The position numbers and the translations under genes are program-made. Of a stretch of 64,000 bases of DNA, positions 1-10,934 are shown one piece after another (position 1 is the first letter of the stretch; the number at the start of each line of letters is the position of its first letter). The notes below the pieces were generated by a model that did not search any database, had not been told where the DNA came from, and saw only the letters and a program-made list of their open reading frames with translations. The DNA is from Dermacentor variabilis (taxonomy: Eukaryota; Arthropoda; Arachnida; Ixodida; Ixodidae): NCBI RefSeq assembly GCF_050947875.1, contig NC_134577.1, positions 69,134,639 through 69,198,638 of the forward strand, read 5' to 3'.

Positions 1-929
1 ATCTCGGGTGATAACCGTGGACCACGAATTTGACGTCACGCTAGTCAACTGTGTGCAGTGTTCCTTTTTTTGTTGCCTTCGGACTTCAAAAAGGGTGCCG
101 TGTCGCGTGTGTTTACCCATGGCCTCCTATGGTCAGAGCGTATATTGTCTCGTCGTTACCGAGGGAATTGTACTGTCAGAAGGAATCAGTGACAGAGAGG
201 CCACCACTTTTTCCCCCACGTTTTTAAGAACAACACTTTTTTTTACCGTGATCTTTCACCCGGTTTCGTAATCGGTGGTTGGCGGTTGAATTTTCACCGC
301 CAATACAAAAGGGCAGATATCCTCTTACACGCTCTCCCGCGTTCGTCACCAGCAGTAAATACATAGGATTAAGAAAACAGTCGATACGAAACGCAATTCT
401 CGCACACTTGTCAGTTCTTTATATGGCATTTTCAACCGTAAAATTAGATTTTTCGTCAATACTGAACGAGCAATACATTGCGGAGCTATGCTGCGAAGAT
501 ACCCAATGGGCGTCAATGCGGAGGTAGAAATTAGCTCCGTTGAAGACGTCGTCGTGCGCATATATGCGAGTAGGAGGGCGTCCGCGCAGCCGCTGTTACG
601 GGAAAGCTGTGGGGCAGCTGATGGTATAGATGCTCTGGTGTAACGCTCTAAAAAAAAAGATTCGCCCATTCATGTTCGCCCATTCATGTTCAGGGGTTTT
701 AGCCCCAGATACGTGCCTCCTCCTGTGGCGCGCGAGGCAGAGGGGTGAGGCGAGGGAGGAGGGGCGTTCTTCTCCGGCGGCTGCTACGGTGCCTCGATGT
801 CCTCCTCGCCCACCTCTCCGTACAGAGCGGAGACAACCGCGGCGCCTACTAAGGCGTTGGCCACGCGAATCGCGGAAGCCGTAGGAGACGCCTATGGCGG
901 ACGCCGTAGAAATGCGTTGCCGGCGCTCG
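1..929. other. no recognisable gene
   Basis: I see no domain, splice pattern or known repeat here. The stretch from about 700 to 900 is CpG-rich, and its short open frames on both strands are of low-complexity Arg/Pro type. They look like composition effects, not coding sequence. Confidence 0.5.
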
Positions 930-1100
930 TGTGTCTTGGAAGCGGTCTGCGACGTGGATAAAGTACGCAACCGCGGGGGCCTCATCTTCAAAGCCATAGG
1001 GAATGTTTGCAGTGTGTGTGTAGTGCCGGTAGCTTTGTATGCGCTGTGCTTTCGACGTTTTGTACGCGTTGAAGCGACAGAGGCACGGAGGTTAATCGGC
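930..1100 (+). repeat. dispersed repeat, family D copy
   Basis: This stretch matches the reverse complement of about 23600-23795. Shared segments include a 'tcatcttcaaag' core, a 'atgcgctgtgctttc'-like core and a 'gcgttgaagcga' core in the same order. That makes it one copy of an interspersed family present twice in the window in opposite orientations. A weaker relative lies near 47500-47600. No protein is recognised. Confidence 0.55.
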
Positions 1101-1249
1101 TCACCTCTACTGCCGCCATTCCTAATCTAGCGTTTTTACAGACAGTTTCCGCTGTCATCGAGCGATGTGTGTTCAAGTTTACCTGTGCGCGCGTGACACC
1201 ATGCTGGTTAATTTAGTTAAAACATGTTGATGGGCTAGTTGGTTTGAAT

Positions 1250-1364
1250 CCATCATAGAATGTGTAAGTCCGACTGAACGAGGACACACAAAGACAGCGC
1301 TGTACCAGTGTGTCTGTTTCTTTCAGCGTCCTCGTTGAGTCACCCTTACACAGTCTATCATGGT
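1250..1364. repeat. foldback repeat with ~35 bp arms
   Basis: Arms at about 1250-1284 and 1326-1363 are imperfect inverted copies (ccatcatag...gaggac against gtcctcg...catgg). The roughly 40 bp loop itself contains the palindrome acagcgctgt. The left arm is preceded by a box-B-like ggtttgaatcc, so the element may be an RNA polymerase III-type retroposon or a foldback MITE. I see no target duplication. Confidence 0.55.
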
Positions 1365-1819
1365 AAATTAAGTTAGTAAGGGAATACTTACAAGTTTATA
1401 CGGCCGATAAATCTATCCTTACTTCGCACAACTATCTACTAATTTGATATCGCGATAGATTCTTCGCCTTTCAGGTTGTAAGTGTTGTCGGACGATCTCG
1501 CCGCTGCCACCAGTTGAAGGGGTTGTAGGTCGTAGAGAGGAACTTGGGTGGAACTAGGCGTACAGGGTTTCTTTTGAGTATTAATAATTTAAACAAGAGA
1601 TACATTCAACAGTATAGCGTGACTCCCAAATGGAGCACGCAAGACGAGCATACCCCAGGTAGCACAAAAGAGATACGTAACGTTTTCGTAGCGTTTATCC
1701 AAGACGATAAAAACGGGTTAAAGAAGACACGAATGAGAGAACTTCGGCGGGAAAACGTCGGATATCTCTGCTAATGTCCGGCTTAATTACTTTCTTGAGA
1801 CGATCTAGAACAGGTCTGC

Positions 1820-1958
1820 AAGACGTATTCGAAAAGCTGGTCTAGAAATAGGATTGGGAAAGACACAAGTAATCCCTTTGCCAAAACTATTCGTAACCAA
1901 TTTCTAAACGTTTTTAGGACGTTATCAAAAAGCTGGTCTAGAAGTGGTCTTGGAAGGT
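1820..1958. repeat. direct repeat pair, ~40 bp units
   Basis: Two diverged copies of a unit containing 'aaaagctggtctagaa' lie at about 1828-1861 and 1927-1958, roughly 98 bp apart. They look like a local duplication. The open frame spanning them has no recognisable product. Confidence 0.5.
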
Positions 1959-1992
1959 TTACGATCATCTGAAGCTAATTTTCGCGGGTGAC

Positions 1993-2157
1993 GGGCGCGA
2001 TCAGACATCGTTGTTCAAAACACGCGTTTAGTTTCGCCTCACGCGACTGGCCTATGCCGCGCAGACGTCGTCAGCCGCACCCGTTGGCACGGCCTAGGCC
2101 AATCGCGTGAGGTGAAACTGATCGGGCGTTTCGAACAACGATCTCCAATCGCGCCCC
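1993..2157. mobile_element. foldback MITE with ~66 bp inverted repeats
   Basis: The left arm (1993 to about 2060) and right arm (about 2095-2157) are imperfect reverse complements along some 66 bp. Both contain the blocks gggcgcgat, atcgttgttc, ttcacctcacgcg-like and tggcct. The spacer is only about 30 bp, so the element is almost all stem. There is no coding capacity. The superfamily is unknown because no clear target duplication is visible. Confidence 0.6.
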
Positions 2158-2399
2158 AGATGAGTAGAAGCGTCGGTGTTGACTGTAAGAGCCATGGCGC
2201 AGTGCCAAGCACTGTTCCCCGCATGGCCGGCGCATCCTCTACCAAGTCGCACGAAAATGAGCCTGTTAGGAATAATAAATCCTTAATACCGCCTTTAGTA
2301 AGCTACGATGCTCACAACCACAATGGGAATGACATCCTGCAAAGAACAAATGGCCACGTCTTGGCAGGTGGCCAGACCAAGCCCTTCATGCCAAGAGTG

Positions 2400-3600
2400 C
2401 ATGAAATGAGAACATTGTGACAAAGCAAGAACACTTTATTAAAATGTAATGCTTATGCAAGGTTCGAACAAACTGTGTGAGAAATGCAAATAGAAATAAA
2501 AGTACATCAACAATGACAAAAGTCGCAGAAAGGATTCGTAATGAACTCGAAAGTGAACATTCACTAGCACATAAACAAAATTCCAAGTACACATACAAAA
2601 ATGAACAGAAAAACCTGGAGTGTACTAAAGTGTCTAATTTATCATAGTAAAGTGCGCGTGCTATTAGATGGACTAGAGTTATGCAGAAGTGACATCGGAG
2701 CGAATGGAAGAAGTAGACTGAAAAATGCAAGAGTATGAATTGGATGGTAACTGCCTCCAAGCAATGTTACCAATCATCTAGAAGCTTGAAAAGAGCACAA
2801 AAAGAAATACCACCGCATACCATCATAAAACAATCCTGTGACAGAAATAAAAAAAATGGGAACAATGCAAAATTGGAAATATTGCCTTTAGGATATATCA
2901 AAGAAGGTAATGGCGAGAAAAAATAACCATACAACAAAAAAGCAATAAAGTGAAATTAGTACAGAATACTTAAACGGGGGATTCAGTGTAACAAGTGAAC
3001 ACTACTGTAGTACAGCGAACGATGAGACGGTAATGCTGCATCTTGCCACTCCAGAACGTGAGAAATGAATATGCAAGCCTCATATTAGAAACTTACATAA
3101 ACATGGAAATAAACTGGAATGCACTGGAAGCTGCATTTGTGTAACAAAGGAAGCAATGGTCATAATAAATAGTAAGTGTTTTATCTAAAAAGCCCTTTAC
3201 AAGAGGCAAAGTTGTACCTCTCTGGCAAAAATAAAGTTGCAACGAATAATTTGCAAACCAGCAAATACATTAATTAGCACACTGGCATGTCACACTTTGC
3301 GCACATCTCCAGTCTCCTAAAGTAAAAAAAAACACTCTGAATGAGAAAAACGTTTAACACATGTAGCCCAGAGCAAATTCTTTGCCAGTTCACTCACACT
3401 TTCACATCCAAAAACATTTGCCACAAAGTCCAGGCACAGTTCCACTGATGTTTACCAATTCACGCCCACTTTCACCTCCAAAAATATTTGGCACACAGTC
3501 CAGGCAGAGCTTCATAGATAAACAGCTTGAGAGCACCCTACTGATTATTGTGCAGTCCCGCTGCTGGAAATAGAACTGCCGCACATGCTGGTAGTGGTTT
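2400..3600 (-). other. AT-rich stretch, possible 3' UTR-like sequence
   Basis: This stretch is AT-rich with no domain on either strand. On the minus strand an AATAAA lies at 2435-2440 (read as tttatt on the plus strand), followed by a GT-rich stretch, as at a polyadenylation site. A diverged tandem duplication of about 72 bp lies at roughly 3383-3435 and 3455-3508 (shared core ccaaaaa-attt-cacacagtccaggca). It could be the 3' end of a minus-strand transcript, perhaps the GGT-like gene whose last exons are unplaced. That is a guess. Confidence 0.25.
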
Positions 3601-3837
3601 CAATCTAGACACACTTGCTGCCCTGGACAGGTATGTTCAGATATCTGCACTGGTGCTCTATTTTGTCGAAGTAGACACATTGATGCACTACGCTGGTAAT
3701 TGAAATGTTTTGAATGCACAAGTATTGGCTTCACCAGAAAGACTTGCCCACTTACCACCACTGGCATATATATGCACTTGCTCTTCACTCAGTAGCATTG
3801 AACTTAAAGTGTTCCCTATGTGGGAGCCATGTGTAAA

Positions 3838-4004
3838 ACCGGTGTCACACGACCACTCTCGATCGCGATCAAGCCCGATCCGGATCGAAATTATCGATGC
3901 GACTGGCTCACTCTCGTAGCTTGCGCAGAGGAGCCATCACGACCGAGAAATTCGATTTGTAACGGACTGGATAGCGGCTAAAAGAGCCCCGTGTGAAACC
4001 GGTA
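3838..4004. mobile_element. candidate short MITE
   Basis: The ends are inverted: accggtgtcacacg at the left and cgtgtgaaaccggt at the right, about 165 bp apart, around a palindrome-rich centre (tcgatcgcgatc, gatccggatc). The arms share about 13 bp. There is no coding capacity and no certain target duplication, so the class is open. Confidence 0.45.
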
Positions 4005-5006
4005 CCAAATAATGCACAGACGTACGCTAGGAAAATGTGTTGCACAAGGACAAAGAACTGCGATATGCCCTGTTGTGCGAAGCGCGCGAACAGAACACAT
4101 GTATATATATATATTAAAAAAAACTGCGAGAGCGCTTCCCGAACTCCATGCGCACACATGGCACCCGCACGAACTCGGCAGGCCGCCGTAAAGCGCGAAG
4201 GGCGCACAGCGTACATTCCGACACATGTCCCAAACTGCAAACAATCGTACTACCTAAAGCATACAAGTTATTTTATACCAAGGGCATACTCGACTCACGT
4301 ATGCAGTATGCACAAGCGAGTTATGCAGCGTACATGCTGTATCCATTCGCCAAATAGTAAAATTGATAACAAGCACAAAGCTACAAGGGACTCAATACAT
4401 TACTACCATTTGAGGCGTCAAATAAAATCGAATTTGGCCGTTTCATATATTGGACACAATATATGGACACATGTGGTACACGGTAATACCATGAAATACC
4501 CATCACGTGGGTAAAGGGGGCGAAAACACAATCGAGAACCTGAAGCGCAAACGATAAAAGCACGGTATGGTGCACGCAAAATTCTGTCAGTGCGCTGTAG
4601 CGCGAGGGAAGAAAATACGGTGAGCACTTGACCTCACCTTTTGGGATACCGCACTAGTAGTGAATCATTAAAAAAAAAGCCTGTTTGAACCAGTTCCCTT
4701 GTTTGCAACACTCTTGCTAAACGGGAGACCAAAATACCACGATGATGGCTCTATTGCGGAGATCGGCAAGGTGCGCACAGACAGAAATTTTGTCGCCTTT
4801 CTTCGCATTCTGCAAAATGCTTTCTTGTTAGGATCACGCATAGCGGCCGACCCCGACGCTAGGGACACACAGGCACGATTTCGTCCCTCTAACTTTCGTC
4901 CTTATACTGCCCTTAACGCCTTAATTACAGCGTCAGTGAAAAGGCGCCTCACATAACATGAGAGTGAACTTGAAGAGCTGATTAGTGCCCTGCACTCCGC
5001 GCCCTC
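4005..5006. other. no recognisable gene
   Basis: No domain, splice pattern or clear repeat is seen. Open frames of up to 173 codons on the plus strand and 110 on the minus strand overlap and antisense each other, and they resemble no family I know. Confidence 0.4.
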
Positions 5007-5499
5007 CAATTGAAAACACTACTGATTTCCAAATTAAACTACACAAACAGATCGCACAACCCAAACTAATCACAGAACGTCGTTTTCTTGACGGCAAAAC
5101 CCTGCAACACTTACATGACAAAGGGCAGCGGCAGCACATTCAGAAAAGTCGCAAACAGACCATAGTGCCATGCGAGTGCGATAACGTAACTATGCCCGGC
5201 TTCACGAATAACGTGGCGGCCTTGATCAAATAACAATTGAAAACACTACCGATTTCCAAATTAAAACCACACAAACATATCGCACAACCCAAACTGATCA
5301 CAGAATATCGTTTTCTTGACAGCAAAACACTGCAACACTTACATAGCAAAGGGCAGCGGCAGCACGTTCAGAACAGCCGCAAACACACCACAGCGCAATG
5401 CGAGTGCGGTGACGTGACGACGCCATGACGACGCGACTGTGTCCCGGCTCGCCCGGCTGCCCGGCATCACGAATCACGTGGCCACCTTGGTCACATGAT
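5007..5499. repeat. tandem duplication, ~227 bp unit, two copies
   Basis: Copy 1 starts at 5007 and copy 2 at 5234 with caattgaaaacactac; both continue through the same order of blocks (gatttccaaatt, cacaacccaaact, cgttttcttgac, aaagggcagcggcagcac, gcgagtgcg). Copy 2 carries extra bases near its end (about 5425-5460) before the shared atcacgaat-acgtgg block. Both copies give similar open frames on both strands. I do not recognise a protein and treat this as duplicated repeat DNA. Confidence 0.75.
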
Positions 5500-5620
5500 C
5501 TGACGACGGTATCGCCACCTTGCGCAAGGTTGGATCGCGTTGATGGGTTGTTGAATATTGTAGAAGCCGCTAAAGAGGCTGACGCGCCGTGGCGTGGCGG
5601 TGGCGTTTTGAGTCGTTTGC

Positions 5621-5698
5621 AAAACGTATTCACCCCTCGTTTTTAAGCTGTCTGGCTTCCAACGTTATCAAAACGTATTCACCCCTCGTTTTTAAGCT
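5621..5698. repeat. direct duplication of a 29 bp segment
   Basis: The segment starting aaaacgtattcacccctcg occurs at 5621-5649 and again at 5670-5698, identical over 29 bases with a 20 bp spacer. It lies directly after the larger tandem duplication, suggesting a slippage-prone locus. Confidence 0.8.
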
Positions 5699-5802
5699 AT
5701 CTTGTTTGAAACGTCTTTGATGCGTCGATTTTGGTCAAAAATCCGTTTCAGACGTTGAATCCCTTAATACGACGTTTTCAAGACTTTGTGTGCTACCTGG
5801 GA

Positions 5803-5905
5803 CAGCACACAGCTTACGAGCACACAGCTCATGAGCACGATGACGAGCACCTTGACGAGCACGCAGCTCACGAGCACGATCACAGAGCACTATGACGAGC
5901 ACACA
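5803..5905. repeat. degenerate 'cacgagcac' minisatellite
   Basis: Units based on (a/t)gacgagcac and acacagct are repeated about eight times with variation. No coding frame is supported. Confidence 0.7.
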
Positions 5906-7824
5906 CTAGCAGCGACAAACACCCGCTTATTAACTCTCCGTGCTCACTAGATCCCTAGGTGAGGGAAAAATGGCAGTTCACCGCCGATTCGCAGCGTCAG
6001 ACGTCAACGCAGTCAACCCGCCGGTTGTCCATTATCTTGAGTCTTGGAAGGCGCGTCGGTTCCCCGAGCTGACCCCCGCAGCGCGGCCGCCGGTTGCACA
6101 TTCTGTTGCGCCTCTAAATTGCAGAGCTGCCTTTCTCCTGTAGTCGCCACGAGTGTCAGCAGACTGTGACGCATCCTGGGGCCCACGTACCGCAAAGCAC
6201 CCTTTTGTTAGGGAAGCTCTTCTTGCTGCCGAGAGAGACCATGAAGACCCGACAAATCAACCAACAATACCTTGGGCACCAAACGTGGCCCGCCCTGCAG
6301 CCGTCTCCGATTCTCCGAACGAGGCGAATGGTGGTATAACGCCGCCGTAGTCCGCAGTTCTCTGGAGGAAGTTCATGGTCGGTAAGTGCTGTCGTCCTCG
6401 CTGGTTCTCTGAAGGGCGCCACCATCGCGGGTCGATCGAAGCACGTGCAGCGGGCTTAAATAGCTTTGCAGAGCAGTACCCCTGCAGGCCGATCCTAACA
6501 AGGTGGAGCTGCGAATTTTTTCATCCGGCAGGTTTTTCGAGTGAATAGATAGGTGCTTTCTAGGTATTCCCTTCTGCCTGAGTAGCCCTACGTGCTTTTT
6601 CAGAGGGCGGCGGAACACCTCCACTCCCGCGTCGGCGATGAGGATGTGGTGATTTTAATTGTTAACTTCAAACTCTAATGCAAAACTCCACCAAAGGGGG
6701 CTGGCGGTTGGATTCGTTTCGGGCCGCTCACGAAACGCTAAGTTGACGTTCGCGGAACCCAGTTTTGGAAGCTCCCGTGAAGAGAGTTATCACGTTGAGC
6801 ACACATGAGGGGAATCTAGCAAAGCTACGCGAGTAATTAAATTCAACACACAAGTTATTCAGCGCGCAAGAAGTGGGCTGAAATGAAATTTTGGACGCAC
6901 AGAAGTAATTGGCACCCTGACGCGACATACCGATCCCGGATATGACGTCGGGGGAATGCATAGCTGCGTGGAAGCGACAAGGTAGACATACCTCGTCGCG
7001 AATATTCCATAGAAGCGCGCACGTTTAAAACTTGGCGGTTCAGCGGTGGTTCACGGAGCTCAGCGCCATCTGTGTGATGATGGCGCTAGAGAGCACCTCC
7101 GGCGTAAAAGAACGTAATGTAACGCCCTATCCGTTAGAAAACAGAAGTGACGCCATTTTGTTCTCAGCTGAACTAAATTTGTTTTGGTGGCCTGCCATTA
7201 GAGCTGCATATTAAAATGCACCGTCATTCGAGTTGATGGACGCTTGGCACTTTAAACGCGGGAAGCGATGTAGCAAGAGGTCGATCGTACGATTGTGTTG
7301 AAATCGCACCCCTGCACAGCGCATAGCTTATTGGAGGGCGACGAAAACTTGGCGTGTATAGCGCTGGCCCCATCGTTGAATGCCAAGTTCGTCGGGTGCC
7401 AAGGCTGCTTGACCAGCGCAGCCGCGCGAGAACTGCTAGAGTAAACGATTCTCCGGCGCTCGCAACTTACTACTTTTGATTGCGCAGGGTACGAGCGATG
7501 AAACTACCTGGGCCATCAAATTCAGACAACCGTCGACCAACCAAAAAAGCACAACGTCTGAGGGGGGGGCGTATTGTAACCGGTGAATATTACGAGAGGC
7601 CTTTCTGCACACTTCAAGAGCTGCATTGCATTGGATTGCAAGTGATAGCGGCGTCATCGCCCATCTTATGATGGATGCTGAAAAAGAAAGAATATTCATT
7701 ATTAAGGAGCAAAAGAGAGAGCTATCTTTTCTTCTCTCATCACGCGGATATATAATTGATCAGACATGTTCTTTTCTTTGAATGAATCAAACTGTCTCGT
7801 TTTAACTCAAAAACGCTTTTTATA
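5906..7824. other. no recognisable gene
   Basis: I find no domain, RNA gene or well-bounded repeat in these 1.9 kb. Open frames are short (60-89 codons) and unlike any family I know. Confidence 0.4.
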
Positions 7825-8061
7825 GCGAAAGCTTTACTAAGCCAGCCAGCGAGTCATTTCGGCTCGTCGCGCCGTATGCCTTATGCAGGCAGCCGTACGC
7901 CGTACGCCATATGCCGTGGCCGACGAACGACCTTGCCTAGCAACGCCGCAGCCGCGCTCCAACAGATGGCACCGCCGTCGACGCCGCTCCCGTCGACGCT
8001 CGCTCCACCAGATGTGCTACGCTAGGGTAGAGGGAGAGGAGGTGCCGCCTCGCAAGGGGTG

Positions 8062-8115
<54 letters not shown>

Positions 8116-8510
8116 TTCGATGCGCTTCGTCTCAGTGTATTTAGTCTTTATGGAGAGCGCGAAAGAGACCAACAACGACAGAACGAAGCGAGGAAGAGAC
8201 AACGCCCTCAAGAGACTCCAGAAGAACGCGCCGCGCGACTCGAGAAGCGTCGCAACGAAGACGCGGCTAGAAGTCGTGCCACGTCGCGGAGGGACTCTTC
8301 AACTGCGGAAGAGACCGCTTTGAGTTCTCGAGAGCGTCGGAATGAGACGCTGCGTAGAGGTTACCTAGTCGTTACGTGAACGTGTCGTGTCTATGCAATA
8401 GAGCTAAACCAGACGCTTAACCACAAGCTAACACCACAAGCTTAGCCATGCAGCTGTTGCTTTCGCAATTCAACTAGCGTTAACCAGAGCTAAACCACCG
8501 GCAATTTTTT
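7825..8510 (+). repeat. dispersed repeat family E with charged mini-ORF
   Basis: Starts near gcgaaagctttact. It contains a (TA)n array at 8064-8111, then a frame (about 8120-8379) encoding a very basic and acidic peptide with the motif ETPEERAARLEKRR and further RRNE-type units. This resembles 23-residue STP/FMBP-type repeats seen in arthropods. The tail is rich in agctaaacca/aagcttagc-like words. A relative with the same head, a charged peptide and a similar tail lies at 22610-23100, and an inverted one at about 45300-45960. I infer a mobile or formerly mobile family; its transposition type is unknown. Confidence 0.5.
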
Positions 8511-8769
8511 TCTTTCCTGCTGTTTGTTTCCTTCTCACAAAGTCGGGCTTCAATCGCTACTCCCGTTAGCACCCTTGCTGATCTCGGTGGCAATTCGTTC
8601 TGAACGCCCTTTTTGGCTCCGAAGCCTCGCGACCTATTTGGATCGACCTTGAAAGCGGTCTTCATGCGAAATACATTGTCACTAACTTGGTATACACCGC
8701 TGTATCGTCACGCACGACGAAAGACACCAGTGAAGTACGTTTCGAGTACCGCGAGATGACATCACAAAA

Positions 8770-8960
8770 AAAAATTGAAGGACGCTTAAGCTTCGCCTGC
8801 AAGAGTGGAACGCGAAAGCGTTCAAAGATCCCGCACTGCTTTTCATGCTTCCAGGCAACTGCAGCTTATGCAACCGTAACGTTTACCGGGAAACTCTGGC
8901 TGCGAACGCCATGCACGAAGGCGAGCTTTCTGGTAGAGACGCGGCCTCTTGCGTGAGTCG
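8770..8960 (+). repeat. dispersed repeat shared with three other sites
   Basis: The head (ggacgcttaagcttcgcc, gagtggaacgcga) matches 10465-10510 and, inverted, about 25630-25680. The second half (ggcaact, gcaaccgtaa, tttaccgggaaac, gctttctggt) matches about 46050-46180 inverted. This is a chimeric or modular interspersed repeat with no protein recognised. Confidence 0.6.
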
Positions 8961-9930
8961 ATCTCCTGCTATTGTTTCGCACTTTGAATATTTCCGTCCG
9001 AGTAAAGCTAACATAAAGGACATGCGCTGTCTGTGTTCTTTTTTCAATACATTTGTTTGTGGTCTGCGTTCTCGACATTACGAGGAACAACTTCGTAAAG
9101 AATGAAAGGCAAGGTATGAGCAACTTTGTTGGTAGAGAAGTAGTTGGGTATGCGTGGTTTGGAATTCGATAGCAGTACTTTTGCCGAAGCGACCTCCAAC
9201 GCCAAAGCGGGATGGGCTCCTTAACGATGTCGCGTTAATACCATAGAGAAAGAAAGATAACAGTGGACACTCCCATACACCCCAGCGGCCCAATCGACTC
9301 TAGCGCGCCTGCACTTCCTGTTTCGGTTTCGTTGGCGCGAAATTTGGATTACCCTGCGTAACCGACGCAAGGCTCAAGCGGAACCTTATTTCAGACCACT
9401 TTTCGTCACTCAAATGGCAACGCTTTTATTCGTCGTTTTGATTTAGCGATTCCCTATTTTGTCAAGTTCAATATTTGGTGTGAATTGCGGTCGTGACGCA
9501 ATTTTCATTTCGATTAAGTTATAAAAGATGGAGATAGAGGTAATCATAATTCATTACGGCTTTATCTATCGTGCTTGTCTTCTGTGTTTTGGTACAAGCG
9601 GTTATATGTATCAAAGAGACAGAGTTTCCGCAATGTTTTTATTCCAAGGCAAGATAGGCTTCTTCTGGGTTCTGCCGTTGTTAAAGCACCACGACACACA
9701 GCAGTAGCTGCCATAGCTTGGACCGCCGGACGGCATGGCATCAGCACGGTCTGAAAATGTCAATAACTGCACGCTTCGTTAATTACCAAAAACATATGTA
9801 CACGTTACAACTGAACCAGGAAACCGCTTTCAATGAATAGCGAGCCGATGCACAATATAAAATCACCGACACATTCTGACCTCTGACCCATAAAATTCGT
9901 ACTTACAAGGATAAACGTTAAGAGCCCATA
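8961..9930. other. no recognisable gene
   Basis: There are short open frames only (60-86 codons), without a recognisable domain and without a bounded repeat. Confidence 0.35.
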
Positions 9931-10010
9931 CAGGGGTGTTCAAAAGTTCCCAGGCCGCCAACCTATGTAATCCCATGGCATCGCGGCCTGTGAACTTTTG
10001 GACACCCCTG
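9931..10010. mobile_element. 80 bp palindromic mariner-like MITE
   Basis: The left end caggggtgttcaaaagttc is the inverse of the right end gaacttttggacacccctg with one mismatch; the match continues through ggcc. The element is flanked by TA on both sides (9929-9930 and 10011-10012). The TIR sequence and TA duplication fit Tc1/mariner non-autonomous elements. It is nearly all stem, with no coding capacity. Confidence 0.75.
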
Positions 10011-10150
10011 TACGTACTCAGTATAAGGAGTACATCGGTAGGCAAAATAGCAGTTCACATAAGCGTGGTAAAGATAAATTCGAAGCGTCCAAATACGAGG
10101 CCTTTGTTGAAACGCGCGCAACGCCGCGCCTACGCGACAATACGTTGTGC

Positions 10151-10232
10151 AATGTATTCCGCCACGAAAAAAATGGTGAGAAACCGAAAGTAATGTATTC
10201 CGCCACGAAAAAAATGGTGAGAAACCGAAAGT
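10151..10232. repeat. perfect 41 bp tandem duplication
   Basis: A 41 bp unit beginning aatgtattccgccacg is present twice head to tail (10151-10191, 10192-10232) without mismatch, which implies a recent duplication. Confidence 0.9.
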
Positions 10233-10459
10233 AACTAGAATGCGCAGTGCTTCCCAACACGGCCGCCGCAATAAGTACATGCAATAGTGATTGGGGACTT
10301 TTGCCCACCGTTACATTTCTGTATAAACAAACCGCACGGACGTATACACCACCGTCCGTCCGTGCGCCGTAGATACACACCTCGCTGCAGTAGAAAACTC
10401 AATAAGCTACGCTCGCTGTTTATGTCACATGCCATTGTTTACAAGCAATATTAATAAAA

Positions 10460-10830
10460 ACTGGAGGACGCTTAAGCTTCGCCTTCAAGAGTGGAACGCG
10501 ACAGCGTTCCCGTCGACCCGCCAAGCGGTGGGCTACGGCGCAGCGACTACGCGCCCCGCATGGGACGCGGTTAGCGTCGAACAACGCAGCGTTCGGCGCG
10601 ACAACGAAATGTGCGCCTGAGCAAGCGACGCACGCCTGAGCCTTAGAAACAGCTCGTTTCTAAGGCAACACCGCGTTCACTAGAGGCGCTTTTGTACCGC
10701 TTTGAAACATCAAACTCGAGGCTCAGTGGCAACGTCTCCATCTCACACTCCGGAGACCCTGGTTCGATTCCCACCCAGCCCATCTTGGAAGTTGCTTTTT
10801 ATTTATGGAGTGCCTGCCGTGATTTATCGC
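10460..10830 (+). mobile_element. composite repeat with tRNA-like (SINE-type) module
   Basis: The first part (cttaagcttcgcc, gagtggaacgcgacagcg, gtgggctacggcgcagcg) and the following sequence match the inverted copy at about 25190-25680 over some 350 bp. Near the 3' side, 10715-10777 is tRNA-like: a box-A-like ggctcagtgg, a hairpin gtctcc...ggagac and a box B ggttcgattcc. Two copies sharing the module and flanks point to an interspersed Pol III-type retroposon. It may correspond to the tick SINE published as Ruka, but I cannot verify that. It is not a tRNA gene, because no acceptor stem can be paired. Confidence 0.65.
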
Positions 10831-10843
10831 TCACGGCCAACGC

Positions 10844-10874
10844 CGTGGACGCCGACGCCGACACCGACGCCGAC
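10844..10874. repeat. (GACGCC)n-type microsatellite
   Basis: Short array of gacgcc/gacacc units directly after the SINE-like module. Confidence 0.8.
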
Positions 10875-10934
10875 GACACCGGCTTTTCTGCGACACGAGC
10901 TCCTTAACGCTATCGTGTTAAAATATTCAGGAGC

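Noticed and set aside
630..997. GC-rich ORFs as a host gene or CpG-island promoter
   Set aside because: The products are low-complexity Arg/Pro-rich on both strands. There is no start context or domain, and CpG richness alone is not enough.
3993..4514. 173-codon plus-strand ORF
   Set aside because: No motif, strongly overlapping open frames on the other strand, and no splice or homology support.
8017..8211. ORFs with (IY)n tracts at this and other sites (21703, 28740, 30097)
   Set aside because: They are translations of (TA)n microsatellites.
10715..10777. tRNA gene
   Set aside because: Box A/B-like sequence and a hairpin are present, but no acceptor stem pairs, and the same module with flanks recurs at 25353-25420. 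It is a SINE-type module. The same reasoning applies at 14594, 28540 and 33496.
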